Assembly: GCA_964035795.1 (NCBI GenBank) | Contig: OZ038327.1 | Location: forward strand, 4,749,651 to 4,813,650 | From: Pterobdella sp. o SKG-2022 | Taxonomy: Eukaryota > Annelida > Clitellata > Hirudinida > Piscicolidae | Length of the DNA stretch: 64,000 bases | Reading direction: 5' to 3' | Shown: positions 54,301-64,000 of the stretch, in pieces | Layout of the letters: each line of letters opens with the position of its first letter | Numbering within the stretch: position 1 is the first letter of the stretch | Made by a program: the position numbers and the translations under genes | The notes under the pieces: generated by a model | The model's input: only the letters and a program-made list of their open reading frames with translations | Database searches by the model: none | Told to the model about the DNA's origin: nothing

Positions 54301-57068
54301 AATTTTAATCAAGTTTTCAAGCTATGAAGCTCATGGCTTCAAAGTGAACAAATCTTTGCTGAAAGAAGTTGATACATTTACCTGTCTAAGTTCCTTGCTG
54401 TTCAAAAGCATGAAAGTCGATTCTGAAATCACTTTTAAAATAGGAAAGGCTCCAACATTCTTTGGTCGACTAAATAGCGTGTTTGGTAAAACTAGCATTT
54501 CAGCATTTGCACTAAGGTCGGCCCGTACAGCTCAGCTGGTAGAGCATTAAACTAATTATCTAAAGTTACCTGGTTTGATCTCGCGTGGGCCTACAATTAG
54601 CACCTGTACCACAGTGTGTTTTTGCTACATTAAAATTTTAGCAAGCAGTTTGGTCTATTAGAAAAAACTCTTCATAAATACTGTATTACATTAAAAGATC
54701 AGACTTTACGAAGTATGTGTTTTTAGCATTCTTTTTCATGGCGCTGAAACTCGGACAACATAACGAAAACAGGAAACTTGACTCAGTGCTTTTCATACGA
54801 GTGCTGAAATTTTTTGAAAAAACCTTGAGACATGGCCACAAATGAGAATCTTTTTTTTTACCCCGAGCACTCTAATCTTGTTGGGTGCTCTTAATGTCCT
54901 CATCAAGACCGTCCAGTGGTCGAGAAACTCAGCCGCTCTCACGGGGTCAGTCCACAGACTCTCGAGGCCCAGTGTGTGAGAGGTGGTCTGGGTGGAGGAG
55001 GGTATGTTTAGGGTGTAGTTGATGTTGTTGTTGAATGTGGATTGTTTTTTGTATCTGGGGTGGGCTTCTTGTGTGGTGAGTGGGTGTAGGGGATGAGTGG
55101 ACAAGGGAAGCTTTTTGTGTGAGTTGTGATGCGTGAAGTTTGAGATGGTTTTGGAGTGGGAGGATTTTGGTCTCTGAGTGGAGGTGTTGGGTGTTGGTGT
55201 CTAGGGTGCAGCCAGTGATTGTTCTCAAGGCTGCCTTTTGGATTTTTTGGAGTTTGTTGAGGGAGGTGGATGAGATGATGGGTGTCCCAAGAGAGGCAGG
55301 CCTACACGTGGTCGGGATGTGTACTCAAGAGAACCAAATCTGTCTCAACACCTTCCGTCCTCTCTTTCTCAACAAGAGGAGAACCTCAAATCAAATGAGG
55401 ACCTATTTGAGATTACTGGCTCAACATTTTTTTCTTCCTTGCTGAAGTTTTATTGTTTGTCATGGGCTTGAAACTCAAACCGCCTGCCAAATAACCACAT
55501 TCCTCGTTTTATTCTTTGCAATGTACTAGAAATTAATCGCCTATTGTTTCGAAACATAATAGGAAACACTTTTCTATTTGACCTGATATCTGGACTAAGT
55601 TTACTTGGGACCGCGTTGGCTGAAAAACACGCTACACAAAGGATGCAGCCTCGATTCAAGAAATTATCTTGATAAACTTTGAAATACTCAGTTGAATTAT
55701 CCTATAACCTCAACAATAAAGTTAATCCAAGCATGGTCATACTTGACGAAACTGGCCTACTACTAGTGAAATGCTCAACCCTTTAGTTTTATTCTGCAAT
55801 AGGCTTTGAAAATTTTTGAAGTTATGACGGATATAGCTTGAAGTTTTAAAGTTTTCGCATTTCACTGACAATTCTGCATATTTTTGAATTTTTAAATAAA
55901 ACAAAGTCAATAGAATGTCTTACAAAGATAAATTTTGACTTGATGCATATTTATTTCAGTTTCAACATGCTGAATATAGAAGGTTTGACGTACATTTCTC
56001 CAGCAATCTCAACCCACAGATATTTGAGCACTTTTCTCACATTTTTATTTGAAATTCCTTGTGGATTTTGTGGTTGGGTTTTAGCAAAAAAGTATTTTCT
56101 GTCTCAACTTGATAAATTTTTTTAGTTTTCCATAAATGCTCACAGATACAGTATGAGAAACACAATGGTTTTTTGTTCACTTTTGATGGCATTTTCAATC
56201 TTCATGTGTGTTATTTTCTTATTGCTAACAGGTAAAAGTTTAACATTTAAGTGTGAATTAGTTAAAAAATAATTCAAAACTATGAATAAATGCTTTGAAA
56301 ACTTCCATAATCTCCAACCTAGTGATACTCTGAGTAAAGAATAGTATCAAATAATTTGAATTTTTTGATGAAAGCCTATCACGACTGTCTAGAGATCTAA
56401 AATTTTGCTCTCGTTCTTGGTTTAAAAAAATATTCAGCCACTCAGTTTTTAAATATTTTCATGACTTTATGTCAATATCCGTTCTTCAGCTCAACACAAC
56501 TAACAATGCATTTAAACTTAACAAAAACCAGATAATAAATGACGTGCATGACTTTAAATGCAAGCCGATGCCAACTTAATTCTATATAAAAAAACCTTAA
56601 ATTATATTATTTTTTTTAATTTTTTTTTTTTCACAAATTATTTTATTTAAATCGCTTTTTACCTCACTTTTTTATTTCGAAATTGGTTTCGTCTTCATAT
56701 AATTGACATTCTTACTGTACATGTACAGAAAAAATTTAAATCTACAATCATTTGTAAATTAAACAAACAGACAAAATCTTAAAAATGATCACCAAACCAT
56801 GCTGATTGAATTTCATAAAGTTATAAACTAAGCGTATCTGATTATTTATAAGTATCATTAATAATTTCAGACGAACAAGTTACAAACTACACCACAATCA
56901 TATTTTGTACCTTAGCAAAGTTTTGTGTGAGTGTGACAATGGCTATTGGCTATGGTTACTCGTGTACTTTGTTCCCTACAAACTTGAGGTGGTTTTTGGG
57001 CTGTAGAACTTATTTATCATGCCACTTTTGATTGAAACGGAAAATATTTCTTATTTCAAATAACCACG

Positions 57069-57156
<88 letters not shown>

Positions 57157-57897
57157 CACTTTTTCAAATCTGTTGTACATTGGTTAATGGACAGCAGTGT
57201 TTTTCATGTAGATTAGCGTGTATTTTGATGCCTTCAGTCCATGCACGTTGTTCATGGTTTGTTTTTTTCTGCATGTGCTTTTTGAGCACTTCTGACATTC
57301 GAATAACAACATGAGCAAGACCGCCTGCATTAGAGTCTCTTGCCGCATAATTTGTTGATGTTCTCTCGTATATATGACTGTCAAGTGTGCTATTCTTATA
57401 AATTCTTATCAAATCATTCAAATTTTATAGAAACCGAGCATATGGACTTTGCCGTTTTATTTCACGAATTGGCATAATGTCTGCTGCTTTTTCTCCTTAT
57501 ATGGTAAATGCATTTTCAAAGTTTTTTCAGAACCATTTGAAAAATTATTTTGAATGCTTTTTTTTATTCATTTTCAATTATTATTCCTATTATCTACAAA
57601 ATAATGATCTATATTTTATCTCTAATCATACGTAATATATGCCTTTCCTATTCCTATATAATCTTCCCTACACAGCTCACGGTATTCCCCATAGGAACCT
57701 ATGTTATATTTGCTGTAAGTTCACTGATGAGTGCACTAATACTCTTAATTTTGCCTGACACCAGTGGTCTGGCTCTACCTGAAACGATCGAAGATATTGA
57801 AAATATTTATGAAAAAGATAAGATTTCCGAAAATACAAAACTATCAGCAGAGATGACAAATTTTTCCAGTATTAAAAATAAAGGAGCAAAGGATTGA
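51393..57897 (+). CDS. SLC22-type organic ion transporter (gene A)
   Basis: Major facilitator transporter expected in the plasma membrane. Exons: 51393-51519, 52113-52303, 52376-52600, 52722-52918, 52991-53314, 55960-56091, 56146-56231, 56871-56988, 57431-57503, 57676-57897; phases agree at each junction. Landmarks: MEVNEAMEKLGYTGKWQTLV (N-terminus and TM1), an extracellular loop with several Cys and NxS/T sites ending GWEYEEQDIGTTIVNE, WDLVCDNAYYAGISQVLFYL, GLADIFGRKPVSLFFLFLTS (MFS signature DxxGRK), YLTEM, FLPETVYWLHANNKIKKAEE, then C-half helices and LALPETIEDIENI. About 12 residues typical of TM7 (W...S..Y.GL) are missing between exons 5 and 6; a small exon may be unrecognised or lost in the 2.6 kb intron 5, which holds a LINE, a SINE and a Rex1-like fragment. 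The SINE nest lies in intron 1. The substrate cannot be inferred. Confidence 0.85.
51736..52060 (+). mobile_element. Outer SINE, split by another SINE
   Basis: The head 51736-51793 (TAACTCCTTTGGTAGAGCAC...TTACCGGGTT) and the body and tail from about 51961 (TTAACGCTTGTTCCATAT...AAAGCGCTCAATAAA) are the two halves of one + strand copy, interrupted in the T arm by an antisense copy. It lies in intron 1 of gene A, ending about 50 bases before the exon 2 acceptor. Confidence 0.75.
51794..51960 (-). mobile_element. Inner SINE inserted antisense into a SINE
   Basis: A full minus-strand copy: the reverse complement begins GGCCCGTATAGCTCATCGGT and ends AAAAGCGCTTTATAAATACT. Its position inside the outer copy dates it as the younger insertion. 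Confidence 0.8.
53730..54780 (+). mobile_element. LINE reverse transcriptase remnant in intron 5 of gene A
   Basis: Frames shift repeatedly but the order of RT motifs is kept: DLNNAFDW (53895), FHDGMQATMQLDGQTFGF (about 53980-54030), VDTFTCLSSLLFKSMKVDSE then ITFKIGKAPTFFGRLNSVFG (54370-54480). After a SINE insertion, KIRLYEVCVFSILFHGAETR (54698-54760) follows. Confidence 0.75.
54517..54693 (+). mobile_element. SINE inserted within the LINE remnant
   Basis: GTCGGCCCGTACAGCTCAGC through the tRNA-like head to the body GCTACATTAAAATTTTAGCA and an ATTACATT tail. LINE coding similarity resumes directly after it, so the SINE is younger than the LINE. Confidence 0.85.
54793..55330 (-). mobile_element. 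Rex1/Jockey-like LINE C-terminal fragment
   Basis: Minus strand from 55330: SLNKLQKIQKAALRTITGCT, LDTNTQHLHSETKILPLQNH, LKLHASQLTQKASLVHSS, then SLWTDPVRAAEFLDHWT. This strongly matches the C-terminal domain of the Rex1/Jockey-like family also present at 14450-15420. It keeps longer open frames than that copy and so looks younger, but the zinc-knuckle HHLFNC region is deleted. Confidence 0.85.
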
Positions 57898-58735
57898 AAA
57901 AAGATGATAGATTTAGGAACAATGTTTTTGTCTTCAAAATAGTTTTATGGATTGAGGTTTAATCAAGTGAATTTTAGTTTTTCTCTGAAAATAAAGCAAA
58001 ATTTTCGAAATCATTAATAAAAAATTAATAGAATAATTCCATGCAAAATGGTTAAAACAAGGCATTTGCCAGAATTTGGTGATAGGTCAAAGTAAGGCTC
58101 AACAAGAAAGCAGAAGAATAACGCTGAATTTTAAAATAGATTTTATAAAAGTATTAATTGTTTTTGCTTAACGCAAACAAATATAAAAACAAAAAAAAGT
58201 GGAAAACTCCGATTTAAAAAAAAAAGTGGACAAGAAGTTGATTATAGTAGGTTGAAGGTGAAAAATGATCAGCTTCAGGCTCACTTGAGATCTTTTCACT
58301 CGAAAAAGTTTCAAAATAAATATTTTGCTCACTTGATATGATTCAAGTAATCAGTTAAAACGATTAATAAGCACTAAACATTCGAAGCGGATTATAAAGG
58401 TGAGTTCTCGAAAGCACCAAAACCATTCTTTTGAAGGGCCCTGTGGTTTAAACCAGTCATGATTTTAGGAGCTTTCATTTTGAGAAGAATCCCTCAAGTA
58501 ACTCCAACTAAGAGAGATTATTCAATAAAGTTTTAGAAACTTTTATTATGATATCGTGTTGTTTGACGGAGAATGAATGAAGAAAGGTGGATTTTCAAGG
58601 GGATGATCTTCCAGTAGGCACATTGAATGAAGCTCAAAAATGGATTTCTAAAAATAATTTTTCTTTTCTAAGCTAGTGGTTGTGTTGTTTGATATTCACA
58701 ACTTATGAAGACTATGCTGAAAATCTGGATTTGTA
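55868..58735 (+). repeat. Right arm of the SLC22 inverted repeat
   Basis: Near-identical in inverted orientation to 38035-40835, including intron sequences and 3' flank. The arm runs up to within about 30 bases of the assembly gap. It contains exons 6-10 of gene A. Confidence 0.92.
57074..57152 (+). repeat. (TA)n microsatellite in the right arm
   Basis: About 38 TA units; the equivalent place in the left arm (39614-39629) has about 8. In intron 8 of gene A. Confidence 0.95.
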
Positions 58736-58762
58736 GGATATATCTGAGTTTTTTTATTGTCT

Positions 58763-58962
58763 NNNNNNNNNNNNNNNNNNNNNNNNNNNNNNNNNNNNNN
58801 NNNNNNNNNNNNNNNNNNNNNNNNNNNNNNNNNNNNNNNNNNNNNNNNNNNNNNNNNNNNNNNNNNNNNNNNNNNNNNNNNNNNNNNNNNNNNNNNNNNN
58901 NNNNNNNNNNNNNNNNNNNNNNNNNNNNNNNNNNNNNNNNNNNNNNNNNNNNNNNNNNNNNN
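58763..58962. other. Assembly gap, 200 N
   Basis: Exactly 200 undetermined bases, between the right arm of the inverted repeat and the N-terminal half of paralogue B. Distances and orientation across it depend on scaffolding. Confidence 0.99.
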
Positions 58963-59387
58963 ACTTAAAAGCATAATAATTTAATTTTAGAGATGGAATT
59001 GCAGGATGAGCATTTGTAGTTCAAAACGCTGAAAAAAAATCTTTGTTGTTCAGATATTGTTCTGCGGCAGATGGGTAAAGTGAACTTATTTGCAGCATGT
59101 TTAGCAGGTATTAGAGTTTTTTTTAACTTTGCATTAAATTACACAATTATTACTTAGAAATACCAAAGCTATTTTTAGTAGGTTCTCGCATTCGGCATTC
59201 GAGGTTACTGTTTAAAATGAATGTAAATAAAGCTCATCAGGTTTTTTCGAATTTGTGAAAAAATAAATAAAATCTGCATGCTTTGATGTTCCCACTTTAC
59301 TAACAAGATTTTGAAGGAAATTTTATATACTTAGATAATATACATGAATGAATATATATTTTGATGGAGTACAAACATAATACCTAC

Positions 59388-60782
59388 AAGTAACATAAGC
59401 CACAAGACATATGCCTAAGAAGATGAGAATTTCTATACAGTTCTTTGATGGAATATTGTGTCTTCAATTTTTCATTTGATTTTGAATCTTTTTTGAAAAT
59501 TTGTCTGTATTTTGTTTTCATTTTTTCTATGAAAGTTTTTTCTTCAAAATCTTTTTCATTTTCAACAAAGCTATTTTGATTTTGTGGTGGCATCAATATA
59601 GGTCTTGTAAATTGGACATTGTTGAGTTTTCCTGCGCTTATCAGAACTTCTTCGGCTTTTTTTATTTTATTGTTTGCGTGTAACCAGTACACTGTTTCTG
59701 GCAAAAACCATCTAAAAAAGTTTTTCAAATATTGAAAAATCAAAATTGTTTATAAGCCGTTGTTTTAGCTCATATGAGTATTTAATTTTTAAAAAAAAAC
59801 TCACATTAAAGCAGGCAACACTATTAGACCAAAAAGGTTTGTGAAAAGTAGAACGTATCTCCAATGCTCCAAGAAATACCAAATGATGACAAGAAGGGAG
59901 CCAACTATTCCCCAATGTACATAGCTGTTTAATATTGCAAATTCCATGTTGACCTTGGAAGTCATCTCAGTTAGATATATTCCCCATATACCTTCAGGTG
60001 CCTTGAGTAATAACGTTTGTTGTATTAAATGACATTATTTTTAGAAAAATTTTTTTTCATTTAACATTTATTCATGAACATACTGAGAAAATCCCAAGAA
60101 AAAGCTTTCCTAGAACAAAAGTAGTAAAACTTCCAGCAAATGAATTTAATATACCAGTAGCAGATGTCAGAAATAAAAAAATTAAAGAAACTGGTTTACG
60201 CCCGAAAATGTCAGCCAGTCCTACTAAATAAAAGGCTGCCATCTGACCAAAGTAAAACAGTGCTTGCGAAATACCAGCATAATAGGCATTGTCACAAACG
60301 AGGTCCCACTTTGAAAAAATTTTTATTTAAAAGTTAAGATGAAAAATATATGATTCCTCTTCTCATCAAAACAACATCACCTCGTTCACAATAGTTGTTC
60401 CTATATCCTGCTCTTCATACTCCCAACCATCGGTGCAATAGACTGTCTCATTACTAACAGACGAATTGACAAACATTGAGCAAGATTCAAATTTTCCATC
60501 TTCATTTTTAGGAATCCATTGTTGTATTGAAAAGTTGTTTGGGATTTTGCAGTAGTGCTTAGGTATGTAACCTGTGTGATAATTTTTTTGATGTTGGTTC
60601 CGTGTTTATAATTAAATTATGCCAAAATTCACGGACCTCAGTCAAATAAACTAACCACTTAAGACGAATGTAAAATCATTCCATACGATAGTGGGCATAA
60701 GCATGAAGATTATCATTATAAATACGAGAGTTTGCCATTTTCCTGTGTAACCTAGTTTCTCTATTGCTTCGTTTACTTCCAT
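59388..60782 (-). CDS. SLC22-type transporter, N-terminal half (paralogue B)
   Basis: Exons 60656-60782, 60381-60571, 60084-60308, 59805-60001 and 59388-59711 match gene A exons 1-5 in length and phase and very closely in sequence. Landmarks: MEVNEAIEKLGYTGKWQTLV, GWEYEEQDIGTTIVNE, ADIFGRKPVSL, FLPETVYWLHANNKIKKAEE. Differences such as AEEVLISAGK for AEEVLINAGK show a diverged paralogue rather than the same allele. After exon 5 (donor TT|GTAGGT, phase 2) the gene runs into a gap and then the antisense C-half of gene A. Its own C-half is either missing or is 38811-40739 on the same strand. Confidence 0.82.
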
Positions 60783-63080
60783 TTTATTCTAACTCAGTCA
60801 ATATTGACTTTTTTTGGCAGACTCAAAAAATCTCCAAATTATAAACTTGTATAGCAATAGCTGCTCTTTTTTTTAATTTAAACTTCACACTTTAAAATTT
60901 AAAATTAAACTGAAGTTTGCATGATGTAAGTTAAGAGATGATATAATAATGGCATTTTTTTTGTCAGATATCCATTTATTGTAGTCAATAGAGCCTGTAA
61001 TATAGAAAATCAATAGAAAGAGATGTATGTCCTTTATTAAACGTGTAATATTTTTTCTATGACGAAATTTTGTTTTTCTTATGATGAATTTATTTAATAT
61101 GGCTCAGATGTAAAAAAATTTAATGGATTAGATGCTATTTGAAGTAAAACAAGAAATAGCGAAAATGCAAAAATGGGGGATTGTGAAGGAAAGTATACAG
61201 TGCAGATAGCCAAGTTTAATAATGACAAGTAAAAAAATTAAAAATGAAGATTGTTTTGAAAAAATTTGTTAGTCGACAAAACTTATAAAAATCAAAACAA
61301 ATATCAGAAGAGATAGAGTCTTGCTTCAAAATACTACTTTCTAGAAACAACAGAGAAGCCTGAATTCTACAATGAAAACAAATATAATACAATAGAAAAA
61401 TTTATATGAAGTTACTTCATGTTTATTTAAGTGAACAATTTTTCAAATTATTTAAAATTATTTCATAATTGTTTAGTTAATACCTTCGAGTAAACACTGC
61501 AAATTACTTAAAGGTATTTGTAGCAAATAGAAAGCTTTTCATGGTACTTGGTAATGTTACTTTATTAACGAAAAGCTTATTACTCAATAAAATTATTTTT
61601 TGATTCAAATAGTCTTCATTGTTTGCTCTGGCTTAAAAAAATTTATGTTTCACTTTTGAGTAAACAGTTTCAAAATGAAGTTAACCAGTATAGTTTAGTA
61701 TTGATTTTGAAGGCCTTTTGTACACATTAAATTTTAAATGTAAAAACGTTCATTGAATATAACAAAAAGTTTTTCTCACAATTAAAAAGTCGAAAAAATT
61801 TCGAATTCAATTTTTTTTCATATTTAAATTCGTGGTTTGACTCAAAACGATGAAAAACTCAAAACTTTGAAAAATATTTTTTTCAGTCATTTTTATAAAA
61901 AAACAGTAAGACTTTTTCTAAACTAATATATAAAAATATTCCAGCTCCCAATCAAGGTACCTTTTGAGCACTTTGATTGTCAGTCTAATGATCCCTTTGC
62001 ACAAGTTAACAAAATTCTTTCATTTGAACCTAAGTAATAATATGACGTATGTTTGCATGTACATTAAACATCCAAAAAGTTGAAAAAGTTGATTATTAAT
62101 CTTATTATGCATATTGATCGAAATAAGTTTCTGTCAAAAAGAATTTATTAAATAATGAAAAGTTATTTATTAGAAACTTTTGAGTAACAATACTAGTTTC
62201 ATTTTATGTCGTTTTCCTATTTTAATATCGTATTCTAAAATGAAAAATCAAGTTTAACACCTTAAATATTGAAAAATGAAATGAAAAAATCAAATAAATG
62301 ATTGATAATCAATAAAGACATTGTCAAAATGTTAACCAACATAGTTTATAAGTACTTGAAGATTTGTTGAAGAATTTTCAACACTGACAATAATATGATG
62401 ATTAATCATTTTCAATATAAACCGTTGTGTTCACTTGTAGCATATTGTTTTCAGACTATCATTCATTGAAATAGATATGCATGAAGAAAGGCTCAGAGGA
62501 TTTCTGTTCAAAAATATCATCCATTAATCCGGTTAGTAAAACTATATTCATATTTCCTAAAATCTTTGAGAAAATTTAATAATTCAGAAATTGGGCTGAC
62601 TTTTGGGATAAGAATGAAAGTGCATTAACTAGGGCTAGCTAGATTTCAGAAAAGGCAGTTTGTGCTAGAAGAGCTAAGAAAGGATTTATAAAAGAGATTT
62701 TCAAAAAGTGCATTAATGGTTGAATCGCTTTTTCTAAAACTATTCACAGTTTGGTCGTCATGAAAACCAGAAACCAAGATCTCCAGTAGCTTTTGGTCTC
62801 CAAAACAGGAAATCTTTGAATTATAAAGGGGAGATGCATAGAGCTTTTGATGAATTTAAAAATTGATGCTTTTATTTGACTGAGACTTGTTATGATGCAG
62901 AGTTTACGTATATCAGCAGAACAAGGGAAGAGGAGTTCACAGAACTTGAAAAAGCAAAAACCAGAAGGCGTGTTGCTGAGAATACTCTGCTCACCAACCA
63001 TGAAGGAGTAACAGTAATTGTCACTTCCAAACTTCATGTCTTTTTTATAATATCTTTTTGAAATTTTGAAATTTTGAATT
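60783..63080. other. AT-rich flank of paralogue B
   Basis: Upstream of the paralogue B start. No recognised gene or element; a 61-codon + frame at 62876-63061 lacks support. Confidence 0.5.
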
Positions 63081-63480
63081 TTCCACTGTCAACATTTTTT
63101 TTTACTTCTAGCTCTCTTAAAGAATTTGTTGTTTATAGAACAGCAAATGCCATCTCAGTTTTTTTAAAATTTCAAAAATTTATAAAAAATTTTGACGACC
63201 AAGAATGTTCTCATTTTTGGTGACTTCAATTTTCACCTAAAATCTTTTGATGACACAGATGCCTAAAAGTTCTTCGATGTTTTGAGCGCACGTGGTTTTG
63301 AATCCAAGAACCAACAATGAAATTAGGTTGTTGGCATGATTTTGTTGCCTCAGTTTAGATATTTATTATATAAAAGCTGGCAACTCTGACCATAAACTTT
63401 TTAGTTGGTCATGCAACTTAGTAAAACTCCACTTACCTACAAGCAGTCAGAGACTAGGTGTTGGAAATCTTAAGACATTT
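63080..63480 (+). mobile_element. LINE endonuclease fragment (CR1/L2-like)
   Basis: Reads NVLIFGDFNFHLKSFDDTDA, then a stop and KFFDVLSARGFE, and later AGNSDHKLFS. These are the GDFN and SDH motifs of the apurinic-type endonuclease of non-LTR elements. Frames are broken. Confidence 0.7.
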
Positions 63481-63482
63481 TT

Positions 63483-63775
63483 GTCAGCTCATATAGCTCC
63501 ACTGGTAGAGCAATAGACTAATTATCTACAGTTACCGGGTTAGACCCCGTGTTGTACCAGTAATTAGCACCTGTTTTGAATGTTTTTGAAACTAAAGTCA
63601 TCTGATGCTCTAATGGCGGAAACGTCCATAAATTATCTACAGTTACTTGGTTCGATCTCGTGTTGGGTTGGCAATTAGCACATGTTCCACAGTGTGTTTT
63701 TGCTACATTAAATTTGTAGCAAGTGCTTTGATCTATAAGTAAAAGCGCTTTTAAAAACCACATTACATTACATCA
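63483..63775 (+). mobile_element. Two adjacent SINE copies
   Basis: A first head at 63483-63575 (CAGCTCATATAGCTCCACTG...GTTACCGGGTTAGACCCCGT) is followed by a partial second head from about 63630 (AATTATCTACAGTTACTTGG) with a full body and an ACATTACATT tail. Either a tandem insertion or one copy with an internal duplication. Confidence 0.75.
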
Positions 63776-64000
63776 CTGAATTTTTCATGTCTAAGGTTTT
63801 TGAGTTTAGTGGATTTCAGCAAAAAGTATTAAATATTTCAAATTTATAAATTATAAGTTTGTTTAGACCGTCTGTAATGATAGGATGAGTTATTTTTTGA
63901 TGAAACGGCATAGTGTAATAATTGCAACTTTTTTTTGAATCATTAAACTTATGTTTGCTAAATTTCGTTTTGAAGTTAAAAAAAATAAGTATTGATTTAA

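Overview
The window is eukaryotic. It is about 64 kb, strongly AT-rich, with spliced genes using GT-AG introns, non-LTR retrotransposons, a tRNA-derived SINE family and long microsatellites. The mix of gene families and repeats fits a lophotrochozoan invertebrate, possibly an annelid/leech; that is an impression, not a proof. No operons or CRISPR arrays are present. Gene models were built by hand from splice sites, phase continuity and remembered family motifs, without RNA evidence.

Layout: (1) 1-1312 is a degraded CR1/L2-like LINE, followed by two unidentified candidate exons (1372-1646). (2) 2578-11383 (+) is an apparently complete 16-exon glutathione synthetase gene, about 553 codons, whose phases close at every junction. 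It is longer than its vertebrate counterpart because of Ser-rich and Asp-rich insertions. (3) 12417-23286 (-) is a secreted M13 (neprilysin/ECE) family gene with about 19 located exons, in which the HExxH zinc site reads EELSL: a likely pseudo-peptidase. Its introns hold old LINE fragments and a GATA tract. (4) 23.8-25.7 kb is a graveyard of LINE, SINE and fold-back elements. (5) 26165-27032 (+) encodes a SAM-like domain, and 28038-33177 (+) is an Asn-rich multi-exon gene of unknown function with one intron made almost wholly of tetranucleotide repeat. (6) 36163-37248 (+) is a decayed serpin. (7) 38.0-60.8 kb is a rearranged cluster of SLC22-type (organic ion transporter) genes. Gene A (+, 51393-57897) lies between the two halves of an opposite-strand paralogue B (N-half 59388-60782, C-half 38811-40739). 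The two C-halves form a near-identical 2.8 kb inverted repeat. A third, decayed C-half lies at 49460-50712. Inside this interval sits a truncated copy of the M13 gene in which exons 2-6 are missing and a roughly 466-unit TATC array occupies the junction. (8) A 200-N assembly gap (58763-58962) adjoins the right arm. (9) The last 3 kb is intergenic, then a LINE endonuclease remnant and two SINEs.

The genes do not form a pathway. Glutathione synthetase is housekeeping; the M13 protein, serpin and SLC22 genes are typical secreted or membrane families that expand by local duplication. The main interest is structural: nested duplications, microsatellite-associated deletion and a catalytically dead M13 relative.
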